NCBI GenBank assembly: GCA_049323835.1
Contig: JBMOOJ010000099.1
Span: 13,663 to 77,662, forward strand
Length of the DNA: 64,000 nucleotides
Reading direction: 5' to 3'
DNA from: SG-bin9 sp049323835
GTDB taxonomy: Bacteria; Pseudomonadota; Alphaproteobacteria; Rhizobiales; Xanthobacteraceae
In this document: positions 6,609-15,259 of the stretch, in pieces
Position numbering within the stretch: the first letter of the stretch is position 1
How the letters are laid out: the number at the start of each line of letters is the position of its first letter
Notes under the pieces: generated by a model
Told to the model about the DNA's origin: nothing
What the model saw: only the letters and a program-made list of their open reading frames with translations
Database searches by the model: none
Translations under genes and position numbers: made by a program

Positions 6609-7829
6609 ATGGCGGGACAACGCGGGATTGTCATATGCGGAGGCGCTTTCGCCGGGCTCGGGCTCGCGCTGGCGCTGCGGCAGGGCCTTGGCGAGGGGAT
6701 TCCCGTCATCGTCGCCGATCCGGCGCTGGCGACGCGGCCGAGCCGCGATCCGCGTGCATCCGCGATCGTCGCCGCCTGCCGCCGCATGTTCGGCGCACTC
6801 GGCGTGTGGGATCAGGTCGCCGGGGAGGCGCAGCCGATCCTCGACATGGTGGTGACCGACAGCCGCCTCGACGACGCGATGCGCCCGACCTTCCTGACGT
6901 TCGAGGGCGACGTCGAACCGGGCGAGCCGTTCGCACACATGGTCGAGAACCGGCAGCTGATCGATGCGCTGGTGGCGCGCGCCGAGGCCGAAGGCGTGAC
7001 GCTGCGCGCGGAAGCGGTGAAGGGTTATGAATTGAAGGACAGCGGCATCGCCGTGGAATTCGCCAACGGCGATATCATCGAGGCCAGCCTTCTCGTGGCC
7101 GCCGACGGCGCGCGCTCGAAACTGCGCGAGCGCGCCGGCATCGCCACGCACGGCTGGGAGTATGATCAGTCCGGCATCGTCGTCACCGTCGGTCACGAGC
7201 GCGATCATCAAGGCCGTGCCGAAGAGCATTTCCTGCCCGCCGGGCCATTCGCGATCCTGCCGTTGAAAGGCAATCGCTCGTCGCTGGTGTGGACCGAGAC
7301 GCGCAAGGATGCCGAGCGCATCGTCGCGCTGAACGAGAGCGATTTTCACGCCGAGCTCGAACAGCGCTTCGGCCTGCATCTCGGCGAGGTGAAAGCGCTC
7401 GACAAACCGCGCGCGTTTCCGCTCGGCTATTTCGTCGCGCGCTCATTCATCGCCGAACGCCTGGCGCTGATCGGCGACGCCGCGCATGTGATCCATCCGA
7501 TTGCCGGGCAGGGCCTCAACATGGGCATCAAGGATGCGGCCGCGCTGGCGGAGGCGGTGGTCGATGCCGCGCGGCTCGGAATCGATATCGGCCAGGGCGA
7601 CGTGCTCGACCGCTATCAGCGCTGGCGGCGTTTCGACACCATGGCGATGGGTGTTGCGACGAATGCGCTGAACGTGATGTTCTCGAACGACGTGGCGCCG
7701 CTGCGCGCGGTGCGCGACATCGGCCTTGGCCTCGTCGATCGCCTGCCGCCGCTGAAGAGCGCCTTCATCCGGCAGGCGGCGGGATTAACAGGTGAGGTGC
7801 CACGGCTGCTGAAGGGCGAAGCGCTGTAA
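6609..7829 (+). CDS. UbiH/UbiF/Coq6-family FAD-dependent hydroxylase
   Basis: This 406-residue flavoprotein monooxygenase is likely an aromatic-ring hydroxylase of ubiquinone synthesis. It has an N-terminal FAD-binding GGAFAGL motif (residues 9-15), a DG motif at ADGARSKLRERAG, and the FAD-contact GD motif ALIGDAAHVIHPIAGQGLN. The start at 6609 (MAGQRGIVI) puts the Rossmann motif at the usual distance; an upstream in-frame start at 6564 would add 15 atypical residues. Which ring position (C1, C5 or C6) it hydroxylates cannot be decided by eye. The next gene follows by 21 bp. Confidence 0.9.
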   Translation: MAGQRGIVICGGAFAGLGLALALRQGLGEGIPVIVADPALATRPSRDPRASAIVAACRRMFGALGVWDQVAGEAQPILDMVVTDSRLDDAMRPTFLTFEGDVEPGEPFAHMVENRQLIDALVARAEAEGVTLRAEAVKGYELKDSGIAVEFANGDIIEASLLVAADGARSKLRERAGIATHGWEYDQSGIVVTVGHERDHQGRAEEHFLPAGPFAILPLKGNRSSLVWTETRKDAERIVALNESDFHAELEQRFGLHLGEVKALDKPRAFPLGYFVARSFIAERLALIGDAAHVIHPIAGQGLNMGIKDAAALAEAVVDAARLGIDIGQGDVLDRYQRWRRFDTMAMGVATNALNVMFSNDVAPLRAVRDIGLGLVDRLPPLKSAFIRQAAGLTGEVPRLLKGEAL

Positions 7830-7850
7830 CTCCGGATACCGAATCTGATC

Positions 7851-8387
7851 ATGATGCAAAGCCAGTTTCGCCAGCTTGCCGCTTACAATCGTTGGGCCAA
7901 TGCGCGCCTCTATGCGGCAGCCCTCGCGCTTCCCGATGAATCCTACCGGCGTGCGGTTGGCGTCTTCTTCGCGAGCCTGCACGGTACGCTCAATCATCTG
8001 CTTCTGGCCGATCGTATCTGGCTGAAGCGGCTGACCGGTGAAGGAGAGCATCCGAACCGGCTCGATGCGATCCTGTTCGAGGATCGCATGGCATTGGCGC
8101 GGGCGCGGCAGGCGGAAGACGAGCGCATCATCCGGGTGGTGGGCGGTTATGACGAGGCGGCGTTCGCGGCATCGATCGCCTATCGCACCACATCTGGGCA
8201 ATCCCATGAACAGACGCGGGCGGATATCCTGACCCATCTCTTCAATCACCAGACGCACCATCGCGGTCAGTGCCACGCCTGTCTGTCGATTCTGACAGGC
8301 TCCGAGCCGCCGCCGCTCGATCTGCTGCTGTTCCAGCGCGGAGTGCCGGCTCCCGATCTTGCAGCGCTGATTGCGCAAGAGCCCTAA
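7851..8387 (+). CDS. DinB/YfiT-family metal-binding protein
   Basis: 178 residues with the DinB four-helix layout. Helix 1 contains AAYNRWANARLY, and the metal-site histidines are in LNHLLLADRIW and in the late HLFNHQTHHRGQ motif. Members bind a divalent metal; several act in thiol-dependent transfer reactions, but most, including this one, have no assigned substrate. It follows the FAD hydroxylase by 21 bp and is probably co-transcribed. It ends tail-to-tail with the caspase gene, overlapping it by 4 nt. Confidence 0.88.
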   Translation: MMQSQFRQLAAYNRWANARLYAAALALPDESYRRAVGVFFASLHGTLNHLLLADRIWLKRLTGEGEHPNRLDAILFEDRMALARARQAEDERIIRVVGGYDEAAFAASIAYRTTSGQSHEQTRADILTHLFNHQTHHRGQCHACLSILTGSEPPPLDLLLFQRGVPAPDLAALIAQEP

Positions 8388-10138
8388 CGCGACGCCAGAA
8401 ACACCTCGCCGAGCAGTGACGAGTTCGACCACGGCACCTGCTTGTTCCTGGTTGCGGCGACGACTTCGGCGCGGACGCGGGTGAGCATCTGCTGCACTTC
8501 CAGCCCCGGCGTCGAGATATGCCGGGCGAGCGCGGCCGAGAACGGGCTGTTGGCGCCGTCGCCGTCGAGTGCAACCTGACCCGGTGCGGTCGCGAACGCG
8601 ACCAGCGTACCCGCGCCGATCGTCGCGCCCGCGCCAAGACCAGATTGCGCGGCCAGCCCGGAGCGGATCTGCACCGAGCGGCTGGCGACCGTGGTCTGGG
8701 TCTGCTGCACGGTCGGGTTATCGCGGCAGGCATCGAGGATGACGATGTTGGTGCGCAACTGATCGTCGAGACCGGCCAGAATCGTATCGACGTCACTGAC
8801 GGAGGCGATCATCGCGTCGCCGCTGTCGAGACGGGCGTCGGTCGGAACCAGATAGTTCTTGCCGTCGATCTGCATGCCGTGCCCGGCATAGAACATCACC
8901 GCCATGCTCGCCGTCGATGCGCGGCGGAGGAAATCGTTGATCGTGTCCTTCATCTTCTGCGTGGTGAGGTCGAGGCCCTCGCTGACCTCGAAGCCGATAC
9001 CGCGCAACGCCTTGGCGATCGTCGCGGCGTCATTGGCCGGGTTGGCAAGCTTGCTTGCGCCGGTGTAGGCGCTGTTGCCGATCACCAGCGCGATGCGCCG
9101 CTCCTTGATGGCGGTGGAGGGTGCGGGCGCCGGAACAGGCGCGGGCCGTGACGCTGCACTCGCTTCCAGAACCTGCAATCGGCTTTGCGCAATGCTTCGG
9201 TATCGCTCACCTGTTGTATGGATCGCAATGCCTCCGCCGACCGGAGCAACATTAGGCCGTTCGAGCGCCAGCTTGTAGTCACGCTTTGCCGCGTTGAGAT
9301 CGCCGCGCGATTCGTTGGCGAGGCCGCGTCCGGCATAGGCCCCGAGAAAATTTGGATCGAGCGCGATTGCCTTGTCGAACTCGGCGATGGCGCGATCGAA
9401 TTCGGCGCGCGCGCGCCAGATCGGGCCGCGCCCGGCAAATGGTGGTGCGAGCGCCGGGTTCATTCGTGTGGCCTGATCGAAATCCGCGAGCGCGCGGTCG
9501 AAATCGCCCATTTCGCGATAGAGGCCGCCGCGGGCGCTGTAGAAGACGGACTCCTTCGGCTTCAGCTTGATGGCCTGATTCTGGTCGGCCATTGCGCGGG
9601 CATAGTCGGCTTTTCCCTGCCAGCTAATCCCGCGGTTGGAGAAGAGGCTGGCCTGTTTTGGATCAAGCTTGAGGGCTTGATCGAAATCCGCGATGGCCTG
9701 ATCGAAATGTCCCGACAGATGCAGAATGAATCCGCGCGTGTTGTAGGAGGTAATGGCTTTCGGGCCAAGACGAACGGCATCATCTGCGTCACGTCTGGCT
9801 CGCTCAAGATCATTTTTGCGCAACCAGATATGCGCCCTAAGTTCAAAGGCGGCGTCCGATGAGGGTGCTGCACGAATGACCGCGTCGGCATCCTTCAGGG
9901 CATCCTCGAGGTCGCCCTGTTTCATGTAAGCAGCCGCCCGCCGCGACAGCGCAGCAGGCAGATCTTTCGCGCTCACCTTCTTGGAGCGCAGCAAATTGCC
10001 GCACGACTGGATTGTCTCGCGAGGTGCGCTTTTATCGCTGTAGCAGACTTTCGAATCGTCAGCCCTCGCGGGCGATCCGAGCGTTGTCGTGAGTGTGAGA
10101 AGGGCTACCGCAATCGGCAAACGCATCGCGTGGGGCAT
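8384..10138 (-). CDS. Exported TPR-caspase (peptidase C14) protein
   Basis: 584 residues. A signal peptide (1-26, MPHAMRLPIAVALLTLTTTL then GSPARAD) leads to about seven TPR units (roughly 60-300), then a Pro/Ala linker and a caspase p20-type domain (346-584). The catalytic dyad is present: His about 420 in FYAGHG and Cys about 471 in LDACRDNP. This is a bacterial metacaspase/orthocaspase-type cysteine protease, probably periplasmic, with the TPRs for partner binding. The start at 10138 was chosen because a longer reading would lack a signal peptide and overlap the GST gene. Its targets are unknown. Confidence 0.9.
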   Translation of the reverse strand: MPHAMRLPIAVALLTLTTTLGSPARADDSKVCYSDKSAPRETIQSCGNLLRSKKVSAKDLPAALSRRAAAYMKQGDLEDALKDADAVIRAAPSSDAAFELRAHIWLRKNDLERARRDADDAVRLGPKAITSYNTRGFILHLSGHFDQAIADFDQALKLDPKQASLFSNRGISWQGKADYARAMADQNQAIKLKPKESVFYSARGGLYREMGDFDRALADFDQATRMNPALAPPFAGRGPIWRARAEFDRAIAEFDKAIALDPNFLGAYAGRGLANESRGDLNAAKRDYKLALERPNVAPVGGGIAIHTTGERYRSIAQSRLQVLEASAASRPAPVPAPAPSTAIKERRIALVIGNSAYTGASKLANPANDAATIAKALRGIGFEVSEGLDLTTQKMKDTINDFLRRASTASMAVMFYAGHGMQIDGKNYLVPTDARLDSGDAMIASVSDVDTILAGLDDQLRTNIVILDACRDNPTVQQTQTTVASRSVQIRSGLAAQSGLGAGATIGAGTLVAFATAPGQVALDGDGANSPFSAALARHISTPGLEVQQMLTRVRAEVVAATRNKQVPWSNSSLLGEVFLASR

Positions 10139-10160
10139 GATTGCCTGCCGCTGAATGAGC

Positions 10161-10787
10161 CTACGTAAAAGGAATATCCAGAATATGCTGTTTGAACATC
10201 GGGCGCGAACTGATCTCCTTATACCACCGTTCGACGTTCGGCAGTGGCGCATGATCCGGCACGAGCCGGAAATAGCGATAGGTGAACGGCCCGAGCGGAA
10301 TATCGCCGTATGAGAAGGCATCGCCGGCGAGGAAGCGGGTCCTGCCGAGCTGCGCGTCCATGATCTTCATGGCGTCATGGCACTTCGCCTTGGCCTCATC
10401 GATCGCCTTCAGGTCGCGCTTCTCCGGCGGCGTCCGCACCAGCCCCCAGAAGACCGGCGTGATCGCAGCGTTCGTCACCGAGAGCTGCCAGTCCATCCAG
10501 CGCTGCGCGCTGAAGCGCGTTCTCTGGTCGGCGGGTTCGAGAATGCCGGCGCTGTGTTTGGCGGCGAGATAGCGGACGATCGAGTTCGACTCCCACAGGA
10601 TGAATCCATCATCTTCCTCCAGCGTCGGAACCACGGAGTTCGGATTCTTGGACAGGTAGGGCTCTTCCTTCGTGCCGCCGAACGGCCCGCCGATATCGAT
10701 GCGTTCGTGAGGCAGGCCGATCTCACCAACCGTCCACATTACCTTCTGTACGTTCGACGAGTTGTTTCTGCCCCACACCTTGAGCAT
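10161..10787 (-). CDS. Glutathione S-transferase family protein
   Basis: A 208-residue cytosolic GST: N-terminal thioredoxin-like domain (MLKVWGRNNSSNVQKVMW, with the WESNSIVRYL glutathione-site motif near residue 65) and an all-helical C-terminal domain containing the conserved FLAGDAFSYGDIPLG N-capping segment. It probably conjugates or reduces small electrophiles with glutathione; the substrate is unknown. It lies 22 bp upstream of the caspase gene on the same strand, so both may share a transcript with the Trm112-like gene at 10835. Confidence 0.93.
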   Translation of the reverse strand: MLKVWGRNNSSNVQKVMWTVGEIGLPHERIDIGGPFGGTKEEPYLSKNPNSVVPTLEEDDGFILWESNSIVRYLAAKHSAGILEPADQRTRFSAQRWMDWQLSVTNAAITPVFWGLVRTPPEKRDLKAIDEAKAKCHDAMKIMDAQLGRTRFLAGDAFSYGDIPLGPFTYRYFRLVPDHAPLPNVERWYKEISSRPMFKQHILDIPFT

Positions 10788-10834
10788 CGGTTTTGCCTTC
10801 CAACGAGGATTGAAGTGAGCTGGCGAAAGGGCCG

Positions 10835-11035
10835 TCAGTCGAGCCGGCGCGCTTCTTCCGGCAGCATGATCGGAATACCGTCGCGGATCGGATATGCGAG
10901 TTTGGCCGCGCGCGAGATCAGCTCTTGCCGCGTGCTGTCGAACTCCAGCGGACCCTTGGTCATTGGGCAGACCAGGATCTCCAGCAGTTTCGGATCGACG
11001 GTGCTTTCGTTGCGTTCGGATGGGGACGTGGCCAT
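10835..11035 (-). CDS. Trm112-like / YcaR family protein (UPF0434)
   Basis: 66 residues with DPKLLEILVCPMTKGPLEFD and the tail YPIRDGIPIMLPEEAR, the signature of the Trm112p-like family. Eukaryotic Trm112 activates RNA and protein methyltransferases; bacterial members are small and of unknown role. Only one cysteine (VCP) of the zinc-type sites remains, so zinc binding is unlikely. It lies 47 bp upstream of the GST gene on the same strand. Confidence 0.9.
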   Translation of the reverse strand: MATSPSERNESTVDPKLLEILVCPMTKGPLEFDSTRQELISRAAKLAYPIRDGIPIMLPEEARRLD

Positions 11036-11168
11036 GACCCGCTCATGAATGTGGCTGCTGGCGGATCGTGTAGCACACTTGCGCTAGGGCGGGTCAGACT
11101 TTTCGCCAGGGATTCGCCGGGGATACGCGAAGATACATTCGCGTCTCGCAGACGTTCAGGGCCGGCCG

Positions 11169-11558
11169 TTACGACAATGGCATGATCGCGAAAGCGATCA
11201 GCGCCAGCGCGACGGCCAGCAGCATCCAGCCAGGATGGCGGCCGCGCGTCCCCCAGAAATTGCCGATCACGCCGAAGAGATAGAGGCCGCCAACGAAGAT
11301 ACCGGTTGCGAACCTCGTGGGTGCATCGAGCCAGATGGCTGCGACGATCAACGCGATTCCACCGGCGAGCCACGCGGCCGTGCTGAAATGCAGCAGCACC
11401 GGGATCAGCCGCCGGATGGTTGCGCTGAATCGCTTGTCGGTGTGCGCCAGTTCTTCAAACGGGCGAACCATCAGCCGTTGCGTCAGCACGCCGTGGACCG
11501 CAGCGACGCCGCTTCCAATCACTCCGGCAACGCCCAAGGCGGTGGTTTGCCAATTCAT
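11169..11558 (-). CDS. Four-span inner-membrane protein, operator-controlled
   Basis: Not assigned to a named family. 129 residues (start MNWQTTALGVAGVIGSGVAA) with four predicted membrane helices, about residues 4-25, 51-70, 77-95 and 104-123, and short loops. A TTG start at 11573 would overlap the palindrome, so the ATG at 11558 is preferred. The gene is divergent from a TetR regulator and two matching operators lie between them, so it is very likely the regulator's target. Transport or stress functions are possible; nothing in the sequence decides. Confidence 0.75.
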   Translation of the reverse strand: MNWQTTALGVAGVIGSGVAAVHGVLTQRLMVRPFEELAHTDKRFSATIRRLIPVLLHFSTAAWLAGGIALIVAAIWLDAPTRFATGIFVGGLYLFGVIGNFWGTRGRHPGWMLLAVALALIAFAIMPLS

Positions 11559-11573
11559 GATCGTACTCGCCAA

Positions 11574-11591
11574 CCATACATCTGTGTATGG
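11574..11591. promoter_or_regulatory. TetR operator 1
   Basis: CCATACA-TCTG-TGTATGG, a perfect 7+7 inverted repeat 16 nt from the start of the membrane-protein gene. It shares sequence and layout with operator 2, 43 bp away centre to centre (about four helical turns). Confidence 0.8.
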
Positions 11592-11616
11592 TTATGCCGG
11601 GCGATCTGGCCGGTGT

Positions 11617-11634
11617 CAATACACCTGTGTATGG
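11617..11634. promoter_or_regulatory. TetR operator 2
   Basis: CAATACA-CCTG-TGTATGG, the same site with one changed base in the left arm, ending 9 nt before the regulator ATG. The position fits autorepression of the TetR gene. Confidence 0.8.
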
Positions 11635-11642
11635 TCGTCGCT

Positions 11643-12179
11643 ATGACAGACCGCCTGACAAAGTCCGACTGGCTGAAACACGGGCTGCGAACGTTGACCA
11701 GGCGCGGGCCGGGCGCGCTCAAGGCCGGCGCGATGGCGGCCGAACTGAAGGTCTCGCGCGGCAGCTTCTATTGGCATTTCGAGGACATCGCCGACTTCAA
11801 GACGCAAGTCCTGCAAAACTGGCAGCAATGGACCACAGACCAGATCATCGAACAGATCGAGGCCGAGAAGGTCGAGCCGCAGCGGCTGCGGCGGCTGATG
11901 AAGCTCGGGATGGGCAATCGCCCGAATCTGGAGCGCGCGATCCGGTCATGGGCTGCCGAGGATAAAGAGGTCGCAGCGGCGGTCGCCGCTGTCGATGCGC
12001 GCAGGGTGGCCTATCTCGCCAAGCTTCTGATCGCCTCCGGCGTCGATGGCGCGCGAGCGCAAACGCGCGCGACGTTTCTCTACTGGGCGTATCTCGGGCA
12101 ATCGGTGGTCATGGATGCGAAGCTCGCGACGCTGACGGACGCGGCGCTCGATGACATCAGCCGGATCTTTGAAGCGTAG
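11643..12179 (+). CDS. TetR/AcrR family transcriptional regulator
   Basis: 178 residues. The N-terminal helix-turn-helix spans about residues 10-55 (LTRRGPGALKAGAMAAELK, then VSRGSFYWHFEDIADFK, the classic recognition-helix pattern). The C-terminal ligand and dimerisation domain is helical and not family-specific. The ATG at 11643 lacks a Shine-Dalgarno; the in-frame ATG at 11631 lies within operator 2. Transcribed away from the membrane-protein gene at 11169-11558, with two palindromes between. Autoregulation and repression of the neighbour is the standard reading; the inducer is unknown. Confidence 0.92.
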   Translation: MTDRLTKSDWLKHGLRTLTRRGPGALKAGAMAAELKVSRGSFYWHFEDIADFKTQVLQNWQQWTTDQIIEQIEAEKVEPQRLRRLMKLGMGNRPNLERAIRSWAAEDKEVAAAVAAVDARRVAYLAKLLIASGVDGARAQTRATFLYWAYLGQSVVMDAKLATLTDAALDDISRIFEA

Positions 12180-12194
12180 CTGCTGTGGAAACGA

Positions 12195-12872
12195 TCACTG
12201 AAGCGGCGGTTCGCCGCCGCTGGTTTTGCGCTTCGCCAGATCCATCTCGGTGACCGCGACGAGTATTTCGGCGCGAGTCTTCAAATCCGGAGCTTCGAGC
12301 AGCGCCTGTTTTTCCGCCGGGCCGTAGGGCGACATCATCGCCAGCGCGTTGACCAGCGCTTCGTTCGGCGCGCTTTCGACGCCTTCCCAGTCGACCTTCA
12401 GATCGTTGACCCGGAGGAAGTCCGTCAATGCATCGAGCACGGCCTGGCGATCGACATCATCTTCGCCTTTGCGTGCGGTGAAGTCGTCGGCGAAGGAGTA
12501 GAAGTCGACCTTGCACTGACGGTAGGGTGTCAACACCGTCAGCTCTTCGACGATCTTGAAGCGCGAGATGCCGGTGAGTTCGAGGATGTAGCGGCCGTCG
12601 CCGGATTCAGCCAGCTGGGTGATACGGCCGACGCAGCCGACGCGAAACAATACCGGCCGTTCCGCTTTCGATGAATGCGTGACGTCGGGCTGGATCATGC
12701 CGATCAGCCGATGCCCGTCGCGGAAGGCGTCATCGACCATCTCGAGATAGCGCGGCTCGAAGATGTTCAGCGGCATCTGGCCACGCGGCAGCAACAGTGC
12801 GCCGGGCAGCGGAAACACCGGGATGACCTCCGGAAGTTCGCCGGGTCCGCGATATTCGGCATTGATCGGCAT
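12195..12872 (-). CDS. LON N-terminal substrate-binding domain protein
   Basis: 225 residues consisting only of the LON peptidase N-terminal domain: IPVFPLPGALLLPRGQMPLN and IFEPRYLEMV are the family's first motif. No ATPase or protease domain follows, so it is not a protease itself. Such stand-alone proteins are common in alphaproteobacteria and of unknown role, perhaps in binding unfolded proteins. It lies 27 bp downstream of the thioredoxin-chaperone gene, which supports a protein quality-control link. Confidence 0.93.
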   Translation of the reverse strand: MPINAEYRGPGELPEVIPVFPLPGALLLPRGQMPLNIFEPRYLEMVDDAFRDGHRLIGMIQPDVTHSSKAERPVLFRVGCVGRITQLAESGDGRYILELTGISRFKIVEELTVLTPYRQCKVDFYSFADDFTARKGEDDVDRQAVLDALTDFLRVNDLKVDWEGVESAPNEALVNALAMMSPYGPAEKQALLEAPDLKTRAEILVAVTEMDLAKRKTSGGEPPLQ

Positions 12873-12899
12873 GGCGGTCCCCGTCGGCGGTTGCTGATC

Positions 12900-13820
12900 T
12901 CAAGAGAACAGGATGGTCGACAACCGCTTGCGCCCCTCGGTGGTTGCATCGTCGGCGAAGCCCCAGGCCTCGAAAAACTGCACCAGCTGTTTGCGTGCGC
13001 CGTCGTCGTTCCATTTGCGGTCGCGCTTGACGATCTCAAGCAGGTGCGTCGTCGCCTCGGCGCGTTTGCCTGCGGCGTTGAGCGCGGTCGCCAGATCGAA
13101 GCGGGCCTGATGGTCCAGCGGATCGGCTGCGACTTTTTGCTCCAGTTCGGCGACGGGGCCCAGCGACTTCGCCTGCTCGGCGAGATCGATGATCGCCTGC
13201 ACGGCCTTCACAGCCGCGTCTTCGCGTTTGGCTTCCGGAACCATCGCCAGCGTTTGTTTCGCCTGATCGAGCGCACCGGTTTCGGCGTAGCAGCGGGCCA
13301 GACCCGCGAGCGCCGTGATGTTGGTCGCATCAATGCCGAGCACCTCTGCATAGATCGATGCAGCGGTCGCGGGGTCGCCTGCAGCGAATGCGGCCTCGGC
13401 CTCGTTGAGGATCAAGGCAACGTCATCGCCCGGTGCGGGCATGCCCTTGGTCAGCTTGTCGATGAACGCCGTGACCTGGCTTTCAGGCAGCGCGCCCATG
13501 AAGCCGTCGGCGGGCTGGCCGTTGGCGAACGCAATGACCGCGGGAATCGACTGGATTCCCATCTGGCCCGGAATCGCCGGATGCTCGTCGATGTTCATCT
13601 TGACGAGTTTCACCTTGCCCTTGGCCGCTTTCACGGCTTTTTCGAGAATCGGCGTGAGCTGACGGCACGGGCCGCACCACGGCGCCCAGAAATCGATCAG
13701 CACCGGCTGGCGCTTCGATTCCTCGATCACGTCCTTCACAAACGTCTGGGTGGTGGTGTCCTTGATGAGGTCGGATGCGCCCGGCGCAGGCGTCCCGCCG
13801 CTCTGTTCGAGTATGGTCAC
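12900..13820 (-). CDS. Thioredoxin-TPR protein, CnoX/YbbN type
   Basis: 306 residues. An N-terminal thioredoxin fold (about 25-125) with the redox motif WAPWCGPCRQ is followed by TPR-like helical repeats to the end. This is the CnoX (YbbN) layout, a chaperone-redoxin that protects proteins during oxidative stress; unlike the E. coli protein, the CGPC active site is intact. GTG start at 13820 with GAGGATC directly upstream; reading further back adds residues without similarity. It is followed by the LON-domain gene in the same operon. Confidence 0.92.
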   Translation of the reverse strand: MTILEQSGGTPAPGASDLIKDTTTQTFVKDVIEESKRQPVLIDFWAPWCGPCRQLTPILEKAVKAAKGKVKLVKMNIDEHPAIPGQMGIQSIPAVIAFANGQPADGFMGALPESQVTAFIDKLTKGMPAPGDDVALILNEAEAAFAAGDPATAASIYAEVLGIDATNITALAGLARCYAETGALDQAKQTLAMVPEAKREDAAVKAVQAIIDLAEQAKSLGPVAELEQKVAADPLDHQARFDLATALNAAGKRAEATTHLLEIVKRDRKWNDDGARKQLVQFFEAWGFADDATTEGRKRLSTILFS

Positions 13821-14034
13821 ACGATCCTCGCTGATTTTCGGCTTGTTGCGTGGCGGTTTAGCACGTTCCCGCCCTAAATGGCGCTGGAGGGGCAAATTTG
13901 CAATCGGGTGGTGCGCGAAGGGCTGTTTTCGGGCCGATTTGCGGTTCCGGTTAATGCCACCGCTGTTGCATTCGCCCCCCGCTTTTGGCATACGACACCC
14001 CTCCGGCGAGCCTTTTGGCCGCCGTCTCTCGGAT

Positions 14035-14109
14035 GCGGGTGTAGCTCAGGGGTAGAGCACAACCTTGCCAAGGTTGGGGTCGAGGGTTCGAATCCCTTCG
14101 CCCGCTCCA
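14035..14109 (+). tRNA. tRNA-Gly (GCC)
   Basis: A standard cloverleaf: acceptor GCGGGTG/CGCCCGC with T73 and encoded CCA, anticodon loop TTGCCAA giving anticodon GCC, T-loop TTCGAAT. 75 nt including CCA. Confidence 0.97.
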
Positions 14110-14110
14110 T

Positions 14111-14168
14111 CCTGCTTCGCGCCAAAGGCGCTTCGCAGGACTCCAATTTGGCTCCTGCGCGAAGCAGG
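14111..14168. repeat. Inverted repeat after tRNA-Gly
   Basis: CCTGCTTCGCGC (14111-14122) and GCGCGAAGCAGG (14157-14168) pair perfectly over 12 bp. An alternative inner hairpin uses GCGCC-AAA-GGCGC. It starts one base after the tRNA CCA, so it may process or terminate the tRNA transcript, although no U-run follows. Confidence 0.6.
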
Positions 14169-14215
14169 GTAAAACCAATCTCGTGCCGCATGCCGGGCGG
14201 CGGCTGTAGCGATGC

Positions 14216-15196
14216 TCACTCCGCTTTTGCGCCGGCGGCCTTGATCACCTTGCCCCACTTCTCCACCTCGGCGGTGAGGTGCGCTTTGAGCGCCTCCGGT
14301 GTCGCCTTGTCGGCGCTGACCGGCTCGATGCCGAGTGCCGCCAGCCGGTCGATCACCTTCTGATCCTTGAGCGCTGTCTGCAACGCGCCGTTGAGTTTGG
14401 CCGACACATCGGCCGGAAGACCCTTCGGAGCCCACATCGCGTGCCAGGCCGCGACCTCGAAGCCCTTCAGCCCGACCTCATTCAGCGTTGGCAATTCCGG
14501 CAGCACCTTCAACCGCTGCGGCGTCGTGACGGCGTAACCCTTGATCGTGCCGGCCTTGATCTGTGCGGTGGTCGTGGTGGTCTGATCGCACATCATGTCG
14601 AACTGCTTGCCGATCAGGTCGTTCATCGCAGGGCCCGTGCCGCGATAGGAAACCGCCGTCATCTTCGTCTCCGTCGCGCTCATCAGCATCATCGCGCAGA
14701 GGTGCGAGGCCGAACCGATGCCCGCATGTGCGTAGGTGACGCCGCCCTGCTTCTGCCGCATCCATGACAACAGTTCTGCGGCGTTCTTCATGATGAGGTC
14801 GGAGCGGCTGACAACCGTCATCGGCACGTCGGCGATACGGCCGATCGAATCGAAATCGTCGAGTACGTTGTAGCGCAGGTTGTCGTAGAGCGCGGGCGCG
14901 GTGGCTTGCGCAATGTGCCAGACGATGACGGTGTAGCCGTCGGCCGGCGCCTTCGCGACGCGCGCCATGCCGATGGTGCCGCCGGCGCCGCCGACGTTCT
15001 CGACCAGCACCTGCTGGCCGAGCGTGGCGCTCATCGAGTCGGCCACCATGCGGCCGACCGCATCGGTCGGCCCGCCCGCGGCCGCCGGCACGATCAGGGT
15101 GATCGGGCGTGAGGGGAAAGATTGCGCAGAGGCGGGTGTTGCCGCCCCAACCAGCGTCGTGATCGCAATCGCAAGCAAAGACCAAAGCGTACGCAT
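14216..15196 (-). CDS. TctC/BUG-family periplasmic binding protein (first)
   Basis: 326 residues. A signal peptide (1-25, ending ASA) precedes the tripartite tricarboxylate receptor fold: FPSRPITLIVPAAAGGPTDA near the mature N-terminus and the YRGTGPAMNDLIGKQ motif. BUG proteins capture carboxylates such as citrate or tartrate-like compounds for TctAB transporters or for sensing. The ATG at 15196 has GGGAGG 5 nt upstream. No tctA or tctB is nearby. It follows an isopropylmalate/tartrate dehydrogenase gene by 63 bp, so the ligand may be a hydroxydicarboxylate. Confidence 0.93.
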   Translation of the reverse strand: MRTLWSLLAIAITTLVGAATPASAQSFPSRPITLIVPAAAGGPTDAVGRMVADSMSATLGQQVLVENVGGAGGTIGMARVAKAPADGYTVIVWHIAQATAPALYDNLRYNVLDDFDSIGRIADVPMTVVSRSDLIMKNAAELLSWMRQKQGGVTYAHAGIGSASHLCAMMLMSATETKMTAVSYRGTGPAMNDLIGKQFDMMCDQTTTTTAQIKAGTIKGYAVTTPQRLKVLPELPTLNEVGLKGFEVAAWHAMWAPKGLPADVSAKLNGALQTALKDQKVIDRLAALGIEPVSADKATPEALKAHLTAEVEKWGKVIKAAGAKAE

Positions 15197-15222
15197 CAAG
15201 TCCTCCCACGTGTTTTGCTGAA

Positions 15223-15241
15223 ACGTCTCTTGTTGAGACGT
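15223..15241. repeat. Hairpin between the dehydrogenase and tctC genes
   Basis: ACGTCTC-TTGTT-GAGACGT, a perfect 7+7 inverted repeat in the 63-bp spacer. It may set relative expression of the two genes or be an operator. Confidence 0.4.
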
Positions 15242-15259
15242 CTTTTGACTGTTGGCTCG

